This document shows, in pieces, positions 1 through 12,641 of a stretch of DNA of 64,000 nt; position 1 is the first letter of the stretch, and each line of letters begins with the position of its first letter. The notes beneath the pieces were generated by a model, which was not told where the DNA came from, ran no database searches, and was given only the letters and a program-made list of their open reading frames with translations. This DNA is from Populus alba. Lineage: Eukaryota; Streptophyta; Magnoliopsida; Malpighiales; Salicaceae. The position numbers and the translations under genes were made by a program. Location: assembly GCF_005239225.2 (NCBI RefSeq), contig NC_133287.1, positions 6,181,493 to 6,245,492 on the forward strand, read 5' to 3'.

Positions 1-32
1 TTTTCAAATATTTTTCGTCAACTGTTTTATAG

Positions 33-243
33 GCCAATTTCAGGGGCGTCCATGAATCCTGCAAGAAGCTTGGGGCCTGCAATTGTGTCCCATCAATACA
101 AGGGCCTGTGGATTTACATCGTGTCGCCCATCCTTGGAGCTCAGGCCGGCGCGTGGGTGTATAATTTGATCAGGTACACCGATAAGCCTCTGCGGGAGAT
201 CACCAAGAGTGCGTCGTTCCTGAATGCCAAAGAACGTTCTTGA
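33..243 (+). CDS. NIP: NIP-type aquaporin, last exon (5' part outside window)
   Basis: This is the 3' exon of a nodulin-26-like intrinsic protein, a membrane channel for water, glycerol or small neutral metalloids. The exon follows an AG acceptor at 31-32 and opens in phase with residues PISGASMNPARSLGPA, which hold the second NPA box and the arginine of the selectivity filter (NPARS). A transmembrane segment follows (WIYIVSPILGAQAGAWVYNL), then a short cytosolic tail ending at a TGA at 241-243. The tail LREITKSASFL resembles the NIP1 subgroup. The serine-rich C-terminus is a known phosphorylation region in this family. The rest of the gene lies upstream of the window. Family assignment is firm; the subgroup is inference from the tail. 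Confidence 0.93.
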
Positions 244-2545
244 GATTGAGACTCTGGAATTTGATGTTTTTATTCCTTTCTTTTATATGGCTACTCTGTT
301 TTCCAAGTGATGGCATGTAACTCAAAAACTTAAACAGGGAATTCTTTTTTTTTTTTTTTTTAATTAAGCTTAATGAGAAGGAAAAAGTTTCATTAATTTT
401 GTGTCTTTTTTTCTTTTTCGTCTGTGAATGGATCCAATCTTCCAAACCTGGCTTGCATTAATCATGTCACAAAATGTAGAGGGTAATTTCTCCAAATTTA
501 GTTCACCGTCTATAGAAATCCAGGATGCAATTATGTACCCAATTTCCATTTCTTTTGAGAATTTGGATTCCATTTTGATTTAAAAAAAAAAAAATTTGTG
601 TTGGATCAAATTTTGAGTTAAGATTTTACATTTATAAAAGTTTTGAGAGGGCCCGATTGGTTTTCTAGATTTTGCTTTCATGTGACCGGATGTGAAAGTA
701 ACGTTTGATCAAAATTATATTTGTTTATTGAATTTTAAAAAATTAGCATGATAATACTTAATATTCTAAAAAGAACTATAAATACTATTTAATTTTTTAC
801 AGGTTTACTACTATTTTTTAATTAATGTCTAAAAAACAGTTGAAGCTAAAATATAATGAAAATACAATATATTCAAATAAAAACTCTAAAAGCAATACGA
901 GTGGTAATTTAACTGGTTAGATTTTTAGTTTTCTTTTTAATAATTACGAGTTCGAGTTTTTTAAAACTAATAAAGACTTACATAATTATTAACTTTAAAG
1001 TTCATAAAATTAGTTAAGGTATGCGTAAGCTGATCCGAACATTCACGTTAATTAAAAAAAAAAAAAAAAACTCAAAAAGCTAAGTACCAATTATTGCTAA
1101 ATCTCATCATTAAGCTAATACAAAAATCTAAAATAGAAAGCAAGCTAATACAAAAATCAATTCATGTATTATCCTCTAATCCCTCAACATAATGCTCCCT
1201 CAACTCCAGAATTCCTTAGATCTATGAGAACTGGACTCAAATCCTAGCCCCATCTCCACCGATCAAGAACCAACAGCAGCGGCCAAACAGATCAGCTTCG
1301 TCCCGCCACAAATCTGCTTCGCTAACCACCACAAAAGATCCCGTAAAAATCAAGAACCTCATCTCACAGTATTTATCTTGCAAAAATCAAGCATTAGCCT
1401 TGGCTTTCGCCTTCGCTTCCACCACTGTTGAAATTGAAACTTCCAGTGAGTGTTGTTTTTGTCAACGAGAACCGAAGAAGGTGGTGGCGAGTCTTTAAGC
1501 AACATGTGAAACCAAAATAAAGAAATAAATAAATAAAAGTTAATAAGGAAAAGAATAAATAGTTATTCATAAGATAAGATTGGAGACCATGAGAGACGTG
1601 CCTCCTTGGTATAATCCTATGGCGCAGGAGGTAGAGAAAGGAAATGCCACATCCTCTGCAAATGGATAAGAACCATGCTATCCGATCACAAGATTCTTGA
1701 TTTCTAAACTTAATACTTTTACACGAAATAGATGTTTAATTGTTCTTGTTATCCGAACACATGATTCTTGTTTACTTTTAGACGTCAGAAATATTTCACG
1801 TTTAATCGTCAATATATGGCACGAGGCTTGTTTTACGACGGTTGGCTTACAAGAGGTGATCTCTTGGGCCGCCGCCTGCCGTCATGGACAGTCAAGCATC
1901 CATATTTTGAACCCTATCCACGAGGACAAATAATGGCTCCAATCAGACACCTGCCCGATATTATTCAACTAAATGAATAATATTACATTAACAAAAACTA
2001 AATGACAGTTCATTCATTTTTCCTACCGATATTATTCAACTTTGATTTTTTTTTTAAATTTTTAATATTATGTTTAATAAAAATTAAGTTTTATAATTTT
2101 TTTTATTATATTATTTTTTTAATTTCACAATCTAAATTGTAAATTTGACATGTTAACTCAAGTTGATTCAAATTTTTTTTTTTAATTTTATTTTTTAATA
2201 TTAAATTTATTAAAGATTGGACATGTTTTTGACAAATTAACTTAAAGTTGACTTAGTTTATTTTTTTTAATTGAGTTTTTTTTTAATTTTATGAGTTAAT
2301 TGAAAATTAAGTTTCATTATATTTTTTTTACAAGGTTATCACATCCTCATAACTCTAATATATTTAATAAATTAATTCATGTCAATCCAATTTATTTTTA
2401 TCTTAATATTTTTTAAGAATATATTTTTAAAATTTATTTTAGTCAAACTATATTTTTAGTAATCATTTCATCTTTATATTACCAAGTTGGTCAAGTTTAT
2501 TTAAAATTAACCAGTACAACGATGCTTTGCTTTTATAAGAATTGT
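244..2545. other. Intergenic, no supported gene
   Basis: The first few hundred bases should hold the 3' UTR of the aquaporin. Beyond that the DNA is AT-rich with poly-A/T runs. A less AT-rich patch at about 1190-1960 contains short open frames, but they lack recognisable domains and overlap each other. AT-rich sequence at 2100-2520 repeats phrases such as 'ttaactcaagttga' that recur elsewhere in the window (about 26.3-26.8, 31.9 and 48.7 kb), so it is probably a dispersed repeat. Confidence 0.5.
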
Positions 2546-2548
2546 TTT

Positions 2549-2570
2549 ATATATATATATATATATATAT
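2549..2570. repeat. (TA)n microsatellite
   Basis: A run of about 11 TA dinucleotides, seen directly. Confidence 0.9.
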
Positions 2571-4849
2571 GATACAAGCAGCTCGGTACTGCAGTAGGAG
2601 TTCTCCATATTCCCTAATGAAAGCATCTATAAATTTGAAGATTAAATTCTAGAGAAGGATATTGGCTGAGATGCTCATATAAGATGCTTTTGTTTACGAA
2701 TCAGTAAGCAGCTAGCCAAGTGGTCTTGAAACAATCATGCACTGACCAAATGCAACTCTCCAGCAGCAGTTTCTGGGTTCCCTAAACCTCAAGAACATAG
2801 CATAGCTGCAAAGCTTGGCACCGAGACAATCATGCATTCTTAATTTTAATCCTTAAGAAAGCTGTTTAAAAGATGGTTATCAGATCAGGAACTAAAATCA
2901 GCATGCCATGCGAAGAACACGAACACTGGGCAACCAGATGTCGTCCAGACCACAATTCGCCGAGGAAAGAGCAAGATCTCTATGCTCACACTAATCTATG
3001 GAGGCCATTTAATCAGGATGGCCAGAGAAACTGACGTTCACATCATGATAAATGCCTGTCAGTTTATTTTCAGGCAGAGTGCTCGAATCAGAATTCTAAA
3101 ATTTTCAAGCAGGCACGTCACCTTCCCTAAAACCTTTTGTCTTCTACGCCAAAGTCTGGGATTCAGAAACGTAGCCAGCAGCAAGAGGTAAAACCTTAAG
3201 AAAATCCAATAAAATGCGGATAGGCTCGCTTTTGGATTTTAAAATGCATGGATGGATGGCTTTTGGTGGCAAGGGTTTTCCCATCAACAGAGAGGAAGTC
3301 TACACAGACACAGATATGCAAATGAACAATGAAGCAAGTCAGAACAAGCACCCTGAAAGATTAAAGAAAATCATATCTGCCTTTTAACTACAGGCCATGA
3401 TTAGGAACAATTTATGCAGCATTTCTACAAACAGAACACGGTAGACTCTGTAATGTGTATCAGGATCAAACCTCATTATTCCAAGATTCTGTTACAAGAT
3501 AGCCTCTTCTTATTAGAGGTCCTGCCAGAATGGAAAGGGGCTCCAAAAAGACAAGGTGAAAATAAATATCACCAAGTCCTCTGCCAAAATGGAGGGTACG
3601 TTGCTGCCACCTTCACTTTCATATATTGTTAGCAAGGGCTTTCATGCTAACGAGAGACAACCAAAATTCCTCGACAGTCTTCTCCAAGTTAATTTGCTTA
3701 ATATTATCCCCCCAAGTTCTCAAATGGCAGTATCAGTTAGAAAACATATTTCAAACAAAACTGGTAAAGCTTAAAGCATTCTAATGCAGGACAGTTTCAC
3801 ACAAAAAAAAATGTTACTAACACTGCAGCTTCCTTGCTTAATGAAACAAAAAGTACCTGAAAGACCCCAAGATTCCGGTAATAATCAATTAATAATTAAT
3901 GAATGTAATTTCAGGTTTCCAAACATTGAGGATGCAAGAACAATAACATCGACCTTTAAATCGTTGATGAAAATTTCAGTGTTTCAATGAAGCGAAGTTT
4001 CCAAACATTCTAAATGGAAATCACAGGTCGATACATTATTTTCAATGTTTAAGGTTTATATTAACTTAAATGTTTTTTTTTATGTTGATTTGGGTTGTTT
4101 ATTAAAATTATTGAAAATTTTCTTTTATAAACTTTTACTTCAAAGGAAAAATTGAATAGAAAGAGCTGATAATAATGTTGCAATTAGGATTTGGGAGAAT
4201 TACGCTGAAATTAGATAAGATCAAATTCAGGATAATTTCTTTTTATTCAAAATATTAAAATTTTATTTTTCATTTACTAATAGATAATTAATTTGTACCA
4301 TATAGCTAGGTTGTATGATTTTTGGTACGAAACACAATATAAAGTAAAAAAAATATGCAAAAAAAAAGGAGCTTCCATGCTAGAATGATGTGAGGGTTTA
4401 GAAGGATTTTAGATTGTTGTATGTCTCAGAGGCTATATGGACATAATACATTCAGAACGTGACATCCATGCATTTCACCCGACGATTATTGTCCAATTCA
4501 GAGAACCTGAACTGACATGTTAACGGTTCCATTACCACACACACTTGTGGCTCTATTATGTTTGTTTCGCATGCGAAGTGGATTGTAAGATTTTTTTTAT
4601 TACATCCATATTTTTTATTAGTTGTTTTTTATAAATATATTTAACTAACAATATTTTTTTTATTGTATGGCTACAATTCTTGGACATGAGCCAAGTTTGA
4701 TGAAGTTTTTTATTGAAACACATGTGCGGAGTGATGACCGCCAAAAAAAGTTATAGCAGTTCATTAATAGCTCAACACTTTGTGGTATGTTGGTTTTCAA
4801 TCATTTTTTTCTTAAGTTATTATTTCTTTAAATTTAATAAATTTATTTT
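2571..4849. other. Non-coding stretch of mixed base composition
   Basis: From about 2580 to 4020 the base composition is more balanced than the surrounding intergenic DNA and long homopolymers are scarce, which looks like transcribed non-coding sequence or an old gene remnant. The short open frames at 2982-3191, 3414-3632 and 3784-3990 show no domain, no conserved motif and no exon pattern. From about 4020 the sequence becomes AT-rich again. No gene is called. Confidence 0.35.
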
Positions 4850-5870
4850 TTTGTTCCAAGATACATATAACATTCGATTGAAGGAGAGATACATGAACGA
4901 TCATTTGACACATCCGGATATCAATTTGGATTTATGGTTGGAGTTAGGATTGTCTAGTAACCCTAAAAGAAATTAAGTGTACGAACTCTCTTAACACTAC
5001 AACCAAGAACTTGCAAATGACCCGTAATGCTTCGATCCTTGGATGCTCGCAATCAATTCTAAACATTTAAATTCTAGAGTTTAAGTCGATGTTAGACCAA
5101 CGGGTATAAGATCAGACGACCCATCTTAATGATAAATATGAATGACTCATTGTTGATCATGAAGAACTTCGCCAATTGGTAATGAAGATGAAATCATAAG
5201 TGGGTGGTTCATGTGTACCTTCTAATTGGCCTCACAGTCCCGACGACAATCAATTTGTTCCTTCTTCAGCGCTATCTCTATTTTAGATTTACTATATTTG
5301 AACGTATAACTATTCAAATTTGAAATAAATGTGATAAAAATCAGAATATTTGATTTTTATACTAATTTATTTGATTTTAATTATTTTTCTATTTATGTTC
5401 AATATTTTTTTTTAAATATTACATATGGGATTACCAATGACACAACTTCGTCGATATATTCCAGAGAATTGAAAAAGAATTACTGCAAATACCACTATTA
5501 TTGATGGGATTACCGACGGAACTAGACCGTCGATATATTTTAGAGAGTTGAAAAAGAATTACTACAAATACAATTGTTATTGTTAACGCACCGATGAAAT
5601 TATAAATAATATTCTATTGGTGATATGTTATATTTATTGATGAATATATTGATGGAATAAAACTGGTAATTTTTTTGGTGTGCTTTGTCTGATTATAAAC
5701 CCATCAATATATTTATTATTAATGTACTCATTGACAGTTTATAAATTATCAACGAGAGTTTTTTTTATGGATTTTTTTTATCAATGAATCTGTCAATAAC
5801 ATATATATTCGATGGATGGACTGCTAATATAAATACTAAGAAAAATTTCCGTAAGCAAAATTATTAAATC
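4850..5870 (+). mobile_element. Degenerate CACTA (En/Spm) DNA transposon relic
   Basis: On the plus strand the translation around 4870-4975 (RLKERYMNDHLTHPDINLDL, then WLELGLSSNPKRN) resembles the C-terminal part of the plant En/Spm (Ptta, transposase_24) protein. It continues past a stop with pieces such as TTKNLQMTRNAS, LGCSQS, NDKYE, DHEELRQLVMKM and GGSCVPSNWP, in the order expected for that family, so the reading frame is broken. Downstream, 5440-5840 has repeated motifs such as 'attaccgacggaa' and 'cgtcgatatat' in both orientations, typical of subterminal repeats of CACTA elements. The family link is from recalled motif patterns. No intact termini or target duplication were identified. 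Confidence 0.55.
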
Positions 5871-5944
5871 CGGTAATGCTAGAGCTCTCACTTTGTTGTT
5901 TTCTATCATTTTAAATCCTTGTTAATGATATAATTGCCTTGGTT

Positions 5945-6135
5945 TCAGGCTCTAATATCAATTTGTCCAGAACTAATCTTAGAAGTATAGAAAATAGAAT
6001 TGAGAAATAGAAGAAATGAGAAGAAGAAGAAGAGAAATTCTGCAATACCGAAAGCTCATTCAATTTTCAAGAAAGTGTTCTTTACAGCATTGTTCTTATT
6101 TATACTGATTCTCGATAGTGCCACGTGGTGTTTGG
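5945..6135 (-). mobile_element. LTR fragment with primer-binding-site-like edge
   Basis: At 5948-5965 the sequence 'ggctctaatatcaattt' resembles the reverse complement of the plant Ty1/copia primer binding site (TGGTATCAGAGCC, complementary to initiator tRNA-Met). It is followed by a purine-rich block and a TATA-like motif (ttatttatac) near 6098, as in LTRs. That places an LTR in reverse orientation. Only one LTR is seen, and it has no coding partner here. Confidence 0.4.
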
Positions 6136-8172
6136 CAGTTCTTCTTGCACGCGCGGCATGATTTTACCCGTACGATCCTCCAGCTCTTGGCTTTATCGTT
6201 CCAGGTGAACAGATAATCATAATAATTAATGATTCGAAAGAGACCAGTCAAAAGAAGAAAAACATTACTTTAATATAAACGACAAGGGAGTTCAGATTTT
6301 ATTTTATTTTATTTAAAAAAAGGACACGAGAGCTACTATTTTATTACAATTTGCAAGCTGTTAATTAACAAAAGATTATTTTTTTTATTATTGTCGTATT
6401 TTATTTTTAATTGATTGTGTGAAACTAATAGTAACAATGTTGAGCTTTTGTACTCAGGTATTTTGCAGAGTTGATCTGCGCCTGGAAATGGTCACCAATA
6501 AAGTTTGTATAACATGATTTTTTTTAGTCATATTCTAAAAATAAAAATTATTTTTTGATAAGTAATGTCATGTTGTTAGGTTTATGTTTTGATCCGTTTT
6601 TATGAAGAAATTTTTTGAGTTTTTATGTTTTTTTATATTTAATCTGTATTGGTTTTGAGTCTTTGTTTTGGGTTTGTTTTTCAAGTCAACCTAGTCTAGT
6701 CTACCCAATATGGTCAACCTAGTCAGGTTTATCTAGAATGGTCAACTCGATTGAGTCAACCTGATCGGGTTAAAATCAAGCCAATCTCTTATACCCTGTT
6801 TGGTTTGTCATTCTTTTTGTTAAGGTTTTTTTGGTTTAAGTGTGTGTTTGGCAAACAACTTTTAAGCCTAATTTGGGTAGTTTTTTATTTCAAAGAAATT
6901 AGGGTCTTGCCAAACATAATCTTACAAAAATACAAAAAATATAAAATATAAAATATAAAAAAATAATATATATGGTGTGTTTTAGTATTTTTATATGGAA
7001 TTAAAAAAATTTGCATTCACTTTGTAGTTAATAACCAGTTTATTGAATCCATGAGAAATTTGATCAATATTTTATTAACCCCTGAAATTTTAATTCATAA
7101 AATTAATGGTCAATATTCTGGTATAAATGTTGGACCTACAAGTAAATTAATATTTAAATATCAGGAATTAACTAGAAAATTCTCATAATTATTTTAGATA
7201 TTCACTAATTTTAATTGGGAGTATTGTTTTATCGTAAAATATGAATTTCAAAATCATTTTCACAAGAATTCATTTAGGAAGCCCATAATAAATTTGAAAT
7301 GCCAAATTTATTTGCACGAGTGAATCTTTATCCTTAGTCATAGATAGATTATCGGTTAAGAACCCATTAAAACCTTTAAATCTCACAATACAGCTTATCT
7401 TAAGTAAAGTGTACTAGAGATGTTAATACATTCTCTAGCCATAATCAATCCCTTACCCTTGAAATTTCGAATAAGATCATTACACCTGACTTTCCTAGCA
7501 ACCCTAAATCAAATAATTAGGCGGTGACTCCCTAACTCTTTAATATCGGGTGTCCATGTGTGACAAATAATTTAAGATGAAATAAATTAAAACAATTTTG
7601 AACTAGATTATGATTTGTAAAAACATATTTTTTTTTATAAAGAAAAGTAGTATAAGTTAGAATTGGTAAAGTAAAAGTTACAGGTTTATAAAAACAACTT
7701 TAAAATTTTTTTAATCAAACATATTTATAAGTTTTTTTAGTGAAAAATTGAAAAGAACTAAAATTAAATTATACCAAACATAAAAAATTTTTAGTTTCAT
7801 CCAAATCTAATTAAGTTGTCGGCCATAAGAGCTTGCTTTTATTTGGTAAATGAAACGGGTGCATATTAATCTATGTTAAATTAGCAAGAACGAATATTTT
7901 AAACTTATCGTATAAATCAATATACAGAGACAACGTGTTAGCTTGCTTTTACCGGTGGCTTTCTCCCGGTTAAAGACAGTCAACTCCGTACAATTATTTT
8001 GAAAAAGGAGACAATTACAATAAAATTTTAAGAAAATGATATGAGAAAGTTTTGAATAATAGTGCTATTTAACACAATTGTCATTTAGAATCTTATTTTT
8101 CAAGAGAATCACTATTTGGAATAATATTTTTATGTAACTCGCAATTTAAAATTATAAGCTTAACACAATCGT
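6136..8172. other. AT-rich intergenic DNA with dispersed repeats
   Basis: No gene is supported. The stretch at 6660-6770 has repeated phrases 'gtcaacctagtc' and 'gtcaactcgatt'. The part at 7130-7565 is a dispersed repeat, listed separately. The rest is AT-rich. Confidence 0.4.
7130..7565. repeat. Dispersed repeat, copy A (partner near 52.7-53.2 kb)
   Basis: This block shares a collinear series of phrases with 52725-53180: 'tctcataattattttaratattca', then 'gtcatagatagay', 'acaatacarctta', 'taagtaaagt / taggtaaggt' and near the end 'aattaggcggtgactccc / aattaaatggtgactctcc'. A phrase like 'ggcggtgactcc' is often found just inside the LTR of Ty3/gypsy elements, so the repeat may be an LTR end plus leader. 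That assignment is inference; the pairwise similarity is visible. Confidence 0.55.
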
Positions 8173-8250
8173 GAATTTAAATAGTGATTACATATTACAA
8201 TCGTGATTTTTGAATTTAAATAGTGATTACATATTACAATCATGATTTTT
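8173..8250. repeat. 39-bp tandem repeat, two copies
   Basis: Two adjacent 39-bp units (8173-8211 and 8212-8250), each starting 'gaatttaaatagtgattac', differ by one base. Seen directly. Confidence 0.9.
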
Positions 8251-9056
8251 GAATCATGGTTATGATAGGTATATAATCTCTCACTTTTCACCATGGTCAC
8301 CACTCCTGTGAAAAGAAAAAAAACCCTAAGAACCAAAAAAATCAGAACAAAACTAGCCTCTAATGGCAAAAAAAAGCTTCAAATCCTCCACCAAAACACC
8401 AAATCAACTTTCCCTTATTTTAATGAGTCTTTTTATTGTTTTTCTTGTTCCAAATCATTGACCTAAGCTTCTGTTAACAGCTTCCGTACCACTATAACTT
8501 GTGGAACGGACACTTAGATATCAAAAAATCAAGGTCAAACAGTTGCATTGTTTCTTAATTTTATGGGTTTTATTATTGAATTGAGAAATTTTGTGTTTTT
8601 ATTTATGACTATATGTGTTATGTTTGATAATTATGTGTTTTGTTGGTGTTGAGATAATTTTGGATTTTGAATGTTTTATTTTGTGTTTTTAATACAATTG
8701 ATGTTATTTATGGAATTAATTAGGTTTGAATTAGATAAATTAGGGTTTAAATTGATTATGGGGTTACTTTCTATATTTAATAATATTGCTTGAATTGAGA
8801 TAAATTATGTTTTAATTGATGTAATTAGATAGAATTTTAATCAATTGATTTTATTAATAAAGTTATGGTCAAAATCATAGCAACTAGAGTTTGTATTTAA
8901 TTTTGGTTAAAATTGTTGTAATTGGAGATTTTATTCAATTGAGATCATTTGGTTTTTAATTGATGCAATTAGATGTGCTTTCATTGATATTATTAAGGTC
9001 AAAATAATAGCAATTAAGGTTTGCGTTGAATTGTAAGATAATTTGTTTGTGATAAA

Positions 9057-9420
9057 ATGAGTGTTCTTATTTTACAGTATATGTCTTCAAACTTCTTTAT
9101 ATTGTGTCATTATAGTGGTACTATTGTTTATAGTATGAATAATAATATCACTTCTATTGATGAAAGTATTGTGTTCTTAAATATTACTAGAGGCATGTCA
9201 TTAGATACCAAAAAAGTAATACGTGGAAGACTTGGGCTAAATTATAAAGATGTTGAAATAATTATTATTTAGAGGTGTCTTGTTGGGGAACATTAATATT
9301 TTCTCATATCGATCACATGTTATGTGAATTTTAGAAATATAATGGAATTGATCGTTCAAAGTGGAACAAACATGGAGTTGTATGTGAGTAGTTGACCTAA
9401 ACTTAGAAGCTGGTATAATG
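9057..9420 (+). mobile_element. Possible Mutator-like transposase N-terminal relic
   Basis: The plus-strand frame runs FLNITRGMSLDTKKVIRGRL then GLNYKDVEIII, meets a stop, and then continues as CLVGEH, ITC-VNFRNIMELI and SGTNMELYVSS with frame breaks. The order (short strand, basic helix, 'Y-D', later 'ELYV') resembles the N-terminal domain of plant MuDR transposases. This is a weak, memory-based match in an AT-rich context. If real, the copy is dead. Downstream to about 10.8 kb there are further broken fragments with no recognisable domain. Confidence 0.35.
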
Positions 9421-9779
9421 TGAAGCATTTATACTTAGGATGACCATGAATTGAGTCTAAACATGTCATGCTTGTTTAGGTTTTGAAGGTTGAGTTATAA
9501 CTTTCATTATGATACAAGTAATATGCTATTGATAATACAAATTATATTATTTAGATTAAAATTATTTTTCATTGAAACCTTATTTAATAAGTTTCATTGT
9601 TTATTTATTAATAAATGATGTGAGAGAAGATATTTTAAAAATAATCCAACCCATGTTTTGTCATTTTATTGTAATGAGTTAGATATACAATAGTCAAATT
9701 AGGTATGTTATAATAAATTGCAATGTTGATGTTGAAAAATGATGAGATAATTTTTTTTTATGTTTGAAAATAATGAGAA

Positions 9780-10135
9780 GTAACATTGAAAAATAATTGC
9801 TTGCTCGAGTCCAATTGAAATTTTTTATATTGAATAAATGTTGAGAAGTAATTATATAGGTTAATGTTGATAAATGATGAGAATTATTTACATTGATGTT
9901 GGTAAATGATGAGAAATAATTGTTTATATTGATATTGAATTTTTTTTATATTGAAAAATAATTGCATAAGCTGACGTTGGACAATGTTGGGAAATAATTG
10001 CATAGAATGATGTTGATAAATAATAAGAAATAATTGCATTATTGATATAGAAATTTTATAGTGTTGGTAAATAATGAGAAATAATTGCATAGGTTGATAT
10101 TGGTAAATGATGAAAAATAATTGCATTATTGATGT
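9780..10135. repeat. Degenerate minisatellite, unit about 35 bp
   Basis: The core 'ttggtaaatgatgagaaataattgcat' recurs with substitutions and small gaps at about 9865, 9898, 9985, 10012, 10062 and 10103. Spacings are irregular but mostly near 35-50 bp. On the minus strand it yields a repetitive QLF-IIYQ peptide, which is an artefact of the repeat and not a gene. Confidence 0.75.
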
Positions 10136-11557
10136 TTTAATAGGATGTGTGAAATCCTTATTTAGAAGATGAAATGTCAGTTGTTCTTGTTATATGCATA
10201 TTGACCATGTTTTTATGGACATTAGTTGTCCCTTATATATTCTTTGAGCTTGTCGAGATACATTACCTAAGCCATGTAATGCAGCAATTTAGTTTTAAGC
10301 AACATTTTTAAAAAAAATATATTTACGAGCGATTAGTTGCATTCCATTAGTTGTTTAAATAGGTACGCTAATTATAATTATATGATTCGCCATCTCCAGT
10401 AAATCATTACACCAAACCTAGTGTAAGTTCCTCCACATGAGGAGATAGAGTATGAGCCACATGGACGTCAGATTCAAAATGTTATAAGTATTTGTTACTT
10501 TTTATAAACTTGAAAAAAAAATGTTGCATTTTTTTTTATAAATTAATAATTTCTATTTGCTTCATGTTAGGTTGAACATTTGTTACATGATAGTTGACAT
10601 GTTGTGGTTGATCTTAATGATCTCGATGATGATGGATTTACTTGTTATCATGCATCTTCTTAGTTTGAGATATGTGTATTACACTTGACCTATAAGGAAA
10701 GACATCGAGTTTATATGATGTGTGTCTTAGATGATGAGATCACATAGACGGGTGAAAGTCATATTATTGATGAAGTTAGTCATAGAATACATATATAGGC
10801 TTAAATGTATTATTATATTATGTAATTTTTTTAGTTATGAGTTATTTTTATTTTTATTACTTTTGTAATATTGTTTTAGTTAATCATCATGTTGATTTTA
10901 ATGTTGTCTTACATATTATGCATTTTTATATTTATTTCAGATAAACATGATTTAAAATCTTTAATTAATAGGCAAATATATAAATAAGTTGTTTTAAATC
11001 TCAAATCATCCATTTATAGGTAAAAAAAAAAAAGCACATTGTTATGTTTCGTTATTGTCATTATTAATTATCTTTATAATTAATAAATAAAAAAATGTTT
11101 AAAAATAACACATTATTATTTTGAAATTATAATTAATAAATAAAAATAATGTTAAAATATCACACTCTTCATTGTGGATTCGAGGTTCAATAATTTATGG
11201 TTTTGTTTGGACTCTAATTGTAATGGTATAAGCTTTGTTTTGTATAATATTTGGGTTTGATCCTAGGCTAAAATTCTGCTGTGATAACATAATGATTATT
11301 CATGTTAGCGTCTATATTTTGAAGAATTGTTATTACACAATTGTAAGACATATATTATGATAGAGTGGCTTATTAGAGTCATGTCTTATTTGATGATAAC
11401 AAAAACTTTTAGATTTAAAAATATAAAGTGGAAAAAAGGCTTGAAGAATAGAGAATTAGAAAAAGTTAGGTTTTTTTTTTTTTTTTTATTGAAAATACTT
11501 TTTTTTTTCGAGAATGCCTCCCCTTCCAAAATTCTGCCTTCCAATATTATAGACAGC

Positions 11558-11558
<1 letters not shown>

Positions 11559-11594
<36 letters not shown>

Positions 11595-11616
11595 ATATAT
11601 ATATATATATATAATA
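11559..11616. repeat. (CT)n(TA)n compound microsatellite
   Basis: A CT run of about 20 bases passes directly into an interrupted TA run. The same compound form occurs inside intron 13 of RLK1 (about 17009-17080). Confidence 0.9.
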
Positions 11617-12308
11617 TATTCCATTTGCTATATCTTGAAATGTTTTACCTATCGGTAGAAGACAGCAAGTCCGTAAAAGGCTGTTTACGGACGATGGGGG
11701 TTTTTTTGATTTGTTTTATTAATAAAAAGCAGATTCTCTTCCACTACTCATTAATGACCAAACAAGCCAACTTGCAGGTAAACACGTCTCCATGAATCAG
11801 GATAAGCATCGAGTGGTTGGTTGACGACTAGCCATGCTAGATTTTACATATTCACCTACAAACAAAAATCTTTTTTATTTTATTTTTTATTTTTATTACA
11901 AAGGATTCTCTGTGGAGCTCCTTTTTTCAAGAGGGGAGTAATAATCATTATTATTATTATACAAACCAAGCAATAAAGTGGAACTAATTTGGGTTCCGCA
12001 GCCTCCTCTCCTCGTAGGGGGGAGGGTCCTACAAGTGATATTAACATAACGCGGTTTGTTGTCGTCAACGTAAAATAAAGGTACCCTACGATTGACCCCG
12101 AGTTGAATTCCACCATTACATAAGTGCTCCTCCTTTGTTTTTTCCCTCTTTTCTCCTTCTAGCAGTAACATACTACTCGACAACCCTACGATTGACCTTT
12201 TCTTTTTTTACCACCTTACCTCCTCCTCCTCCTTTCTTCTTCTTCTTCTTCTTTTTTTTTTTTTAAAAAAAAGTTCAATAAATAAAATATATATTCAAAA
12301 TAGAATAA

Positions 12309-12311
<3 letters not shown>

Positions 12312-12349
<38 letters not shown>

Positions 12350-12352
12350 TAT
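12312..12352. repeat. (TA)n microsatellite
   Basis: Near-continuous TA dinucleotides with one break before an AT-rich tail. Seen directly. Confidence 0.85.
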
Positions 12353-12435
12353 ATATTTAAAATATTATTTTCAAGCATAAATTATTTAAAAAAAACAACC
12401 TTTATTCTAAAATAGTATTTTAAAGATAACACTTA

Positions 12436-12641
12436 GGGGCCGTTTGGTACTGCCGGTCCAAACGGCTTTTTGCACAATTTCAATTTTTTTTTTGTTAAAA
12501 TTAAGTTCGGTTTGTACTTTCTAGATCGTTTTGATGTGCTGATATTAAAAAATTTTTAATTTAAAAAAAACATTATTGGCATATTTTTCGGCACGAAAAG
12601 CTATTTGAAAAATAACAGCTACCACACTTCCAAACACCCTC
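12436..12641. mobile_element. PIF/Harbinger-type MITE, about 206 bp
   Basis: The left end ggggccgtttgg and the right end ccaaacaccctc form an imperfect terminal inverted repeat, and each is flanked by TTA (12433-12435 and 12642-12644). A TTA duplication with GGG-type ends and no coding capacity is the known pattern of Tourist-like MITEs. Related right ends (fccaaacactcttta-like) occur at 23.0 kb and a related left end at 54.4 kb, so this is a multi-copy family in this genome. Confidence 0.7.

Noticed and set aside
1697..1980. Overlapping frames with MARGLFYDGWLTRGDLLGRR
   Set aside because: Not recognised, no conserved motif, and two overlapping frames are equally open; noted but not called.
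8160..8369. Minus-strand frame with repeated ICNHYLNS peptide
   Set aside because: The peptide repeat comes from the 39-bp DNA tandem repeat.
11327..11614. 95-codon open frame before RLK1
   Set aside because: It runs into poly-T, CT and TA microsatellites and has low-complexity composition.
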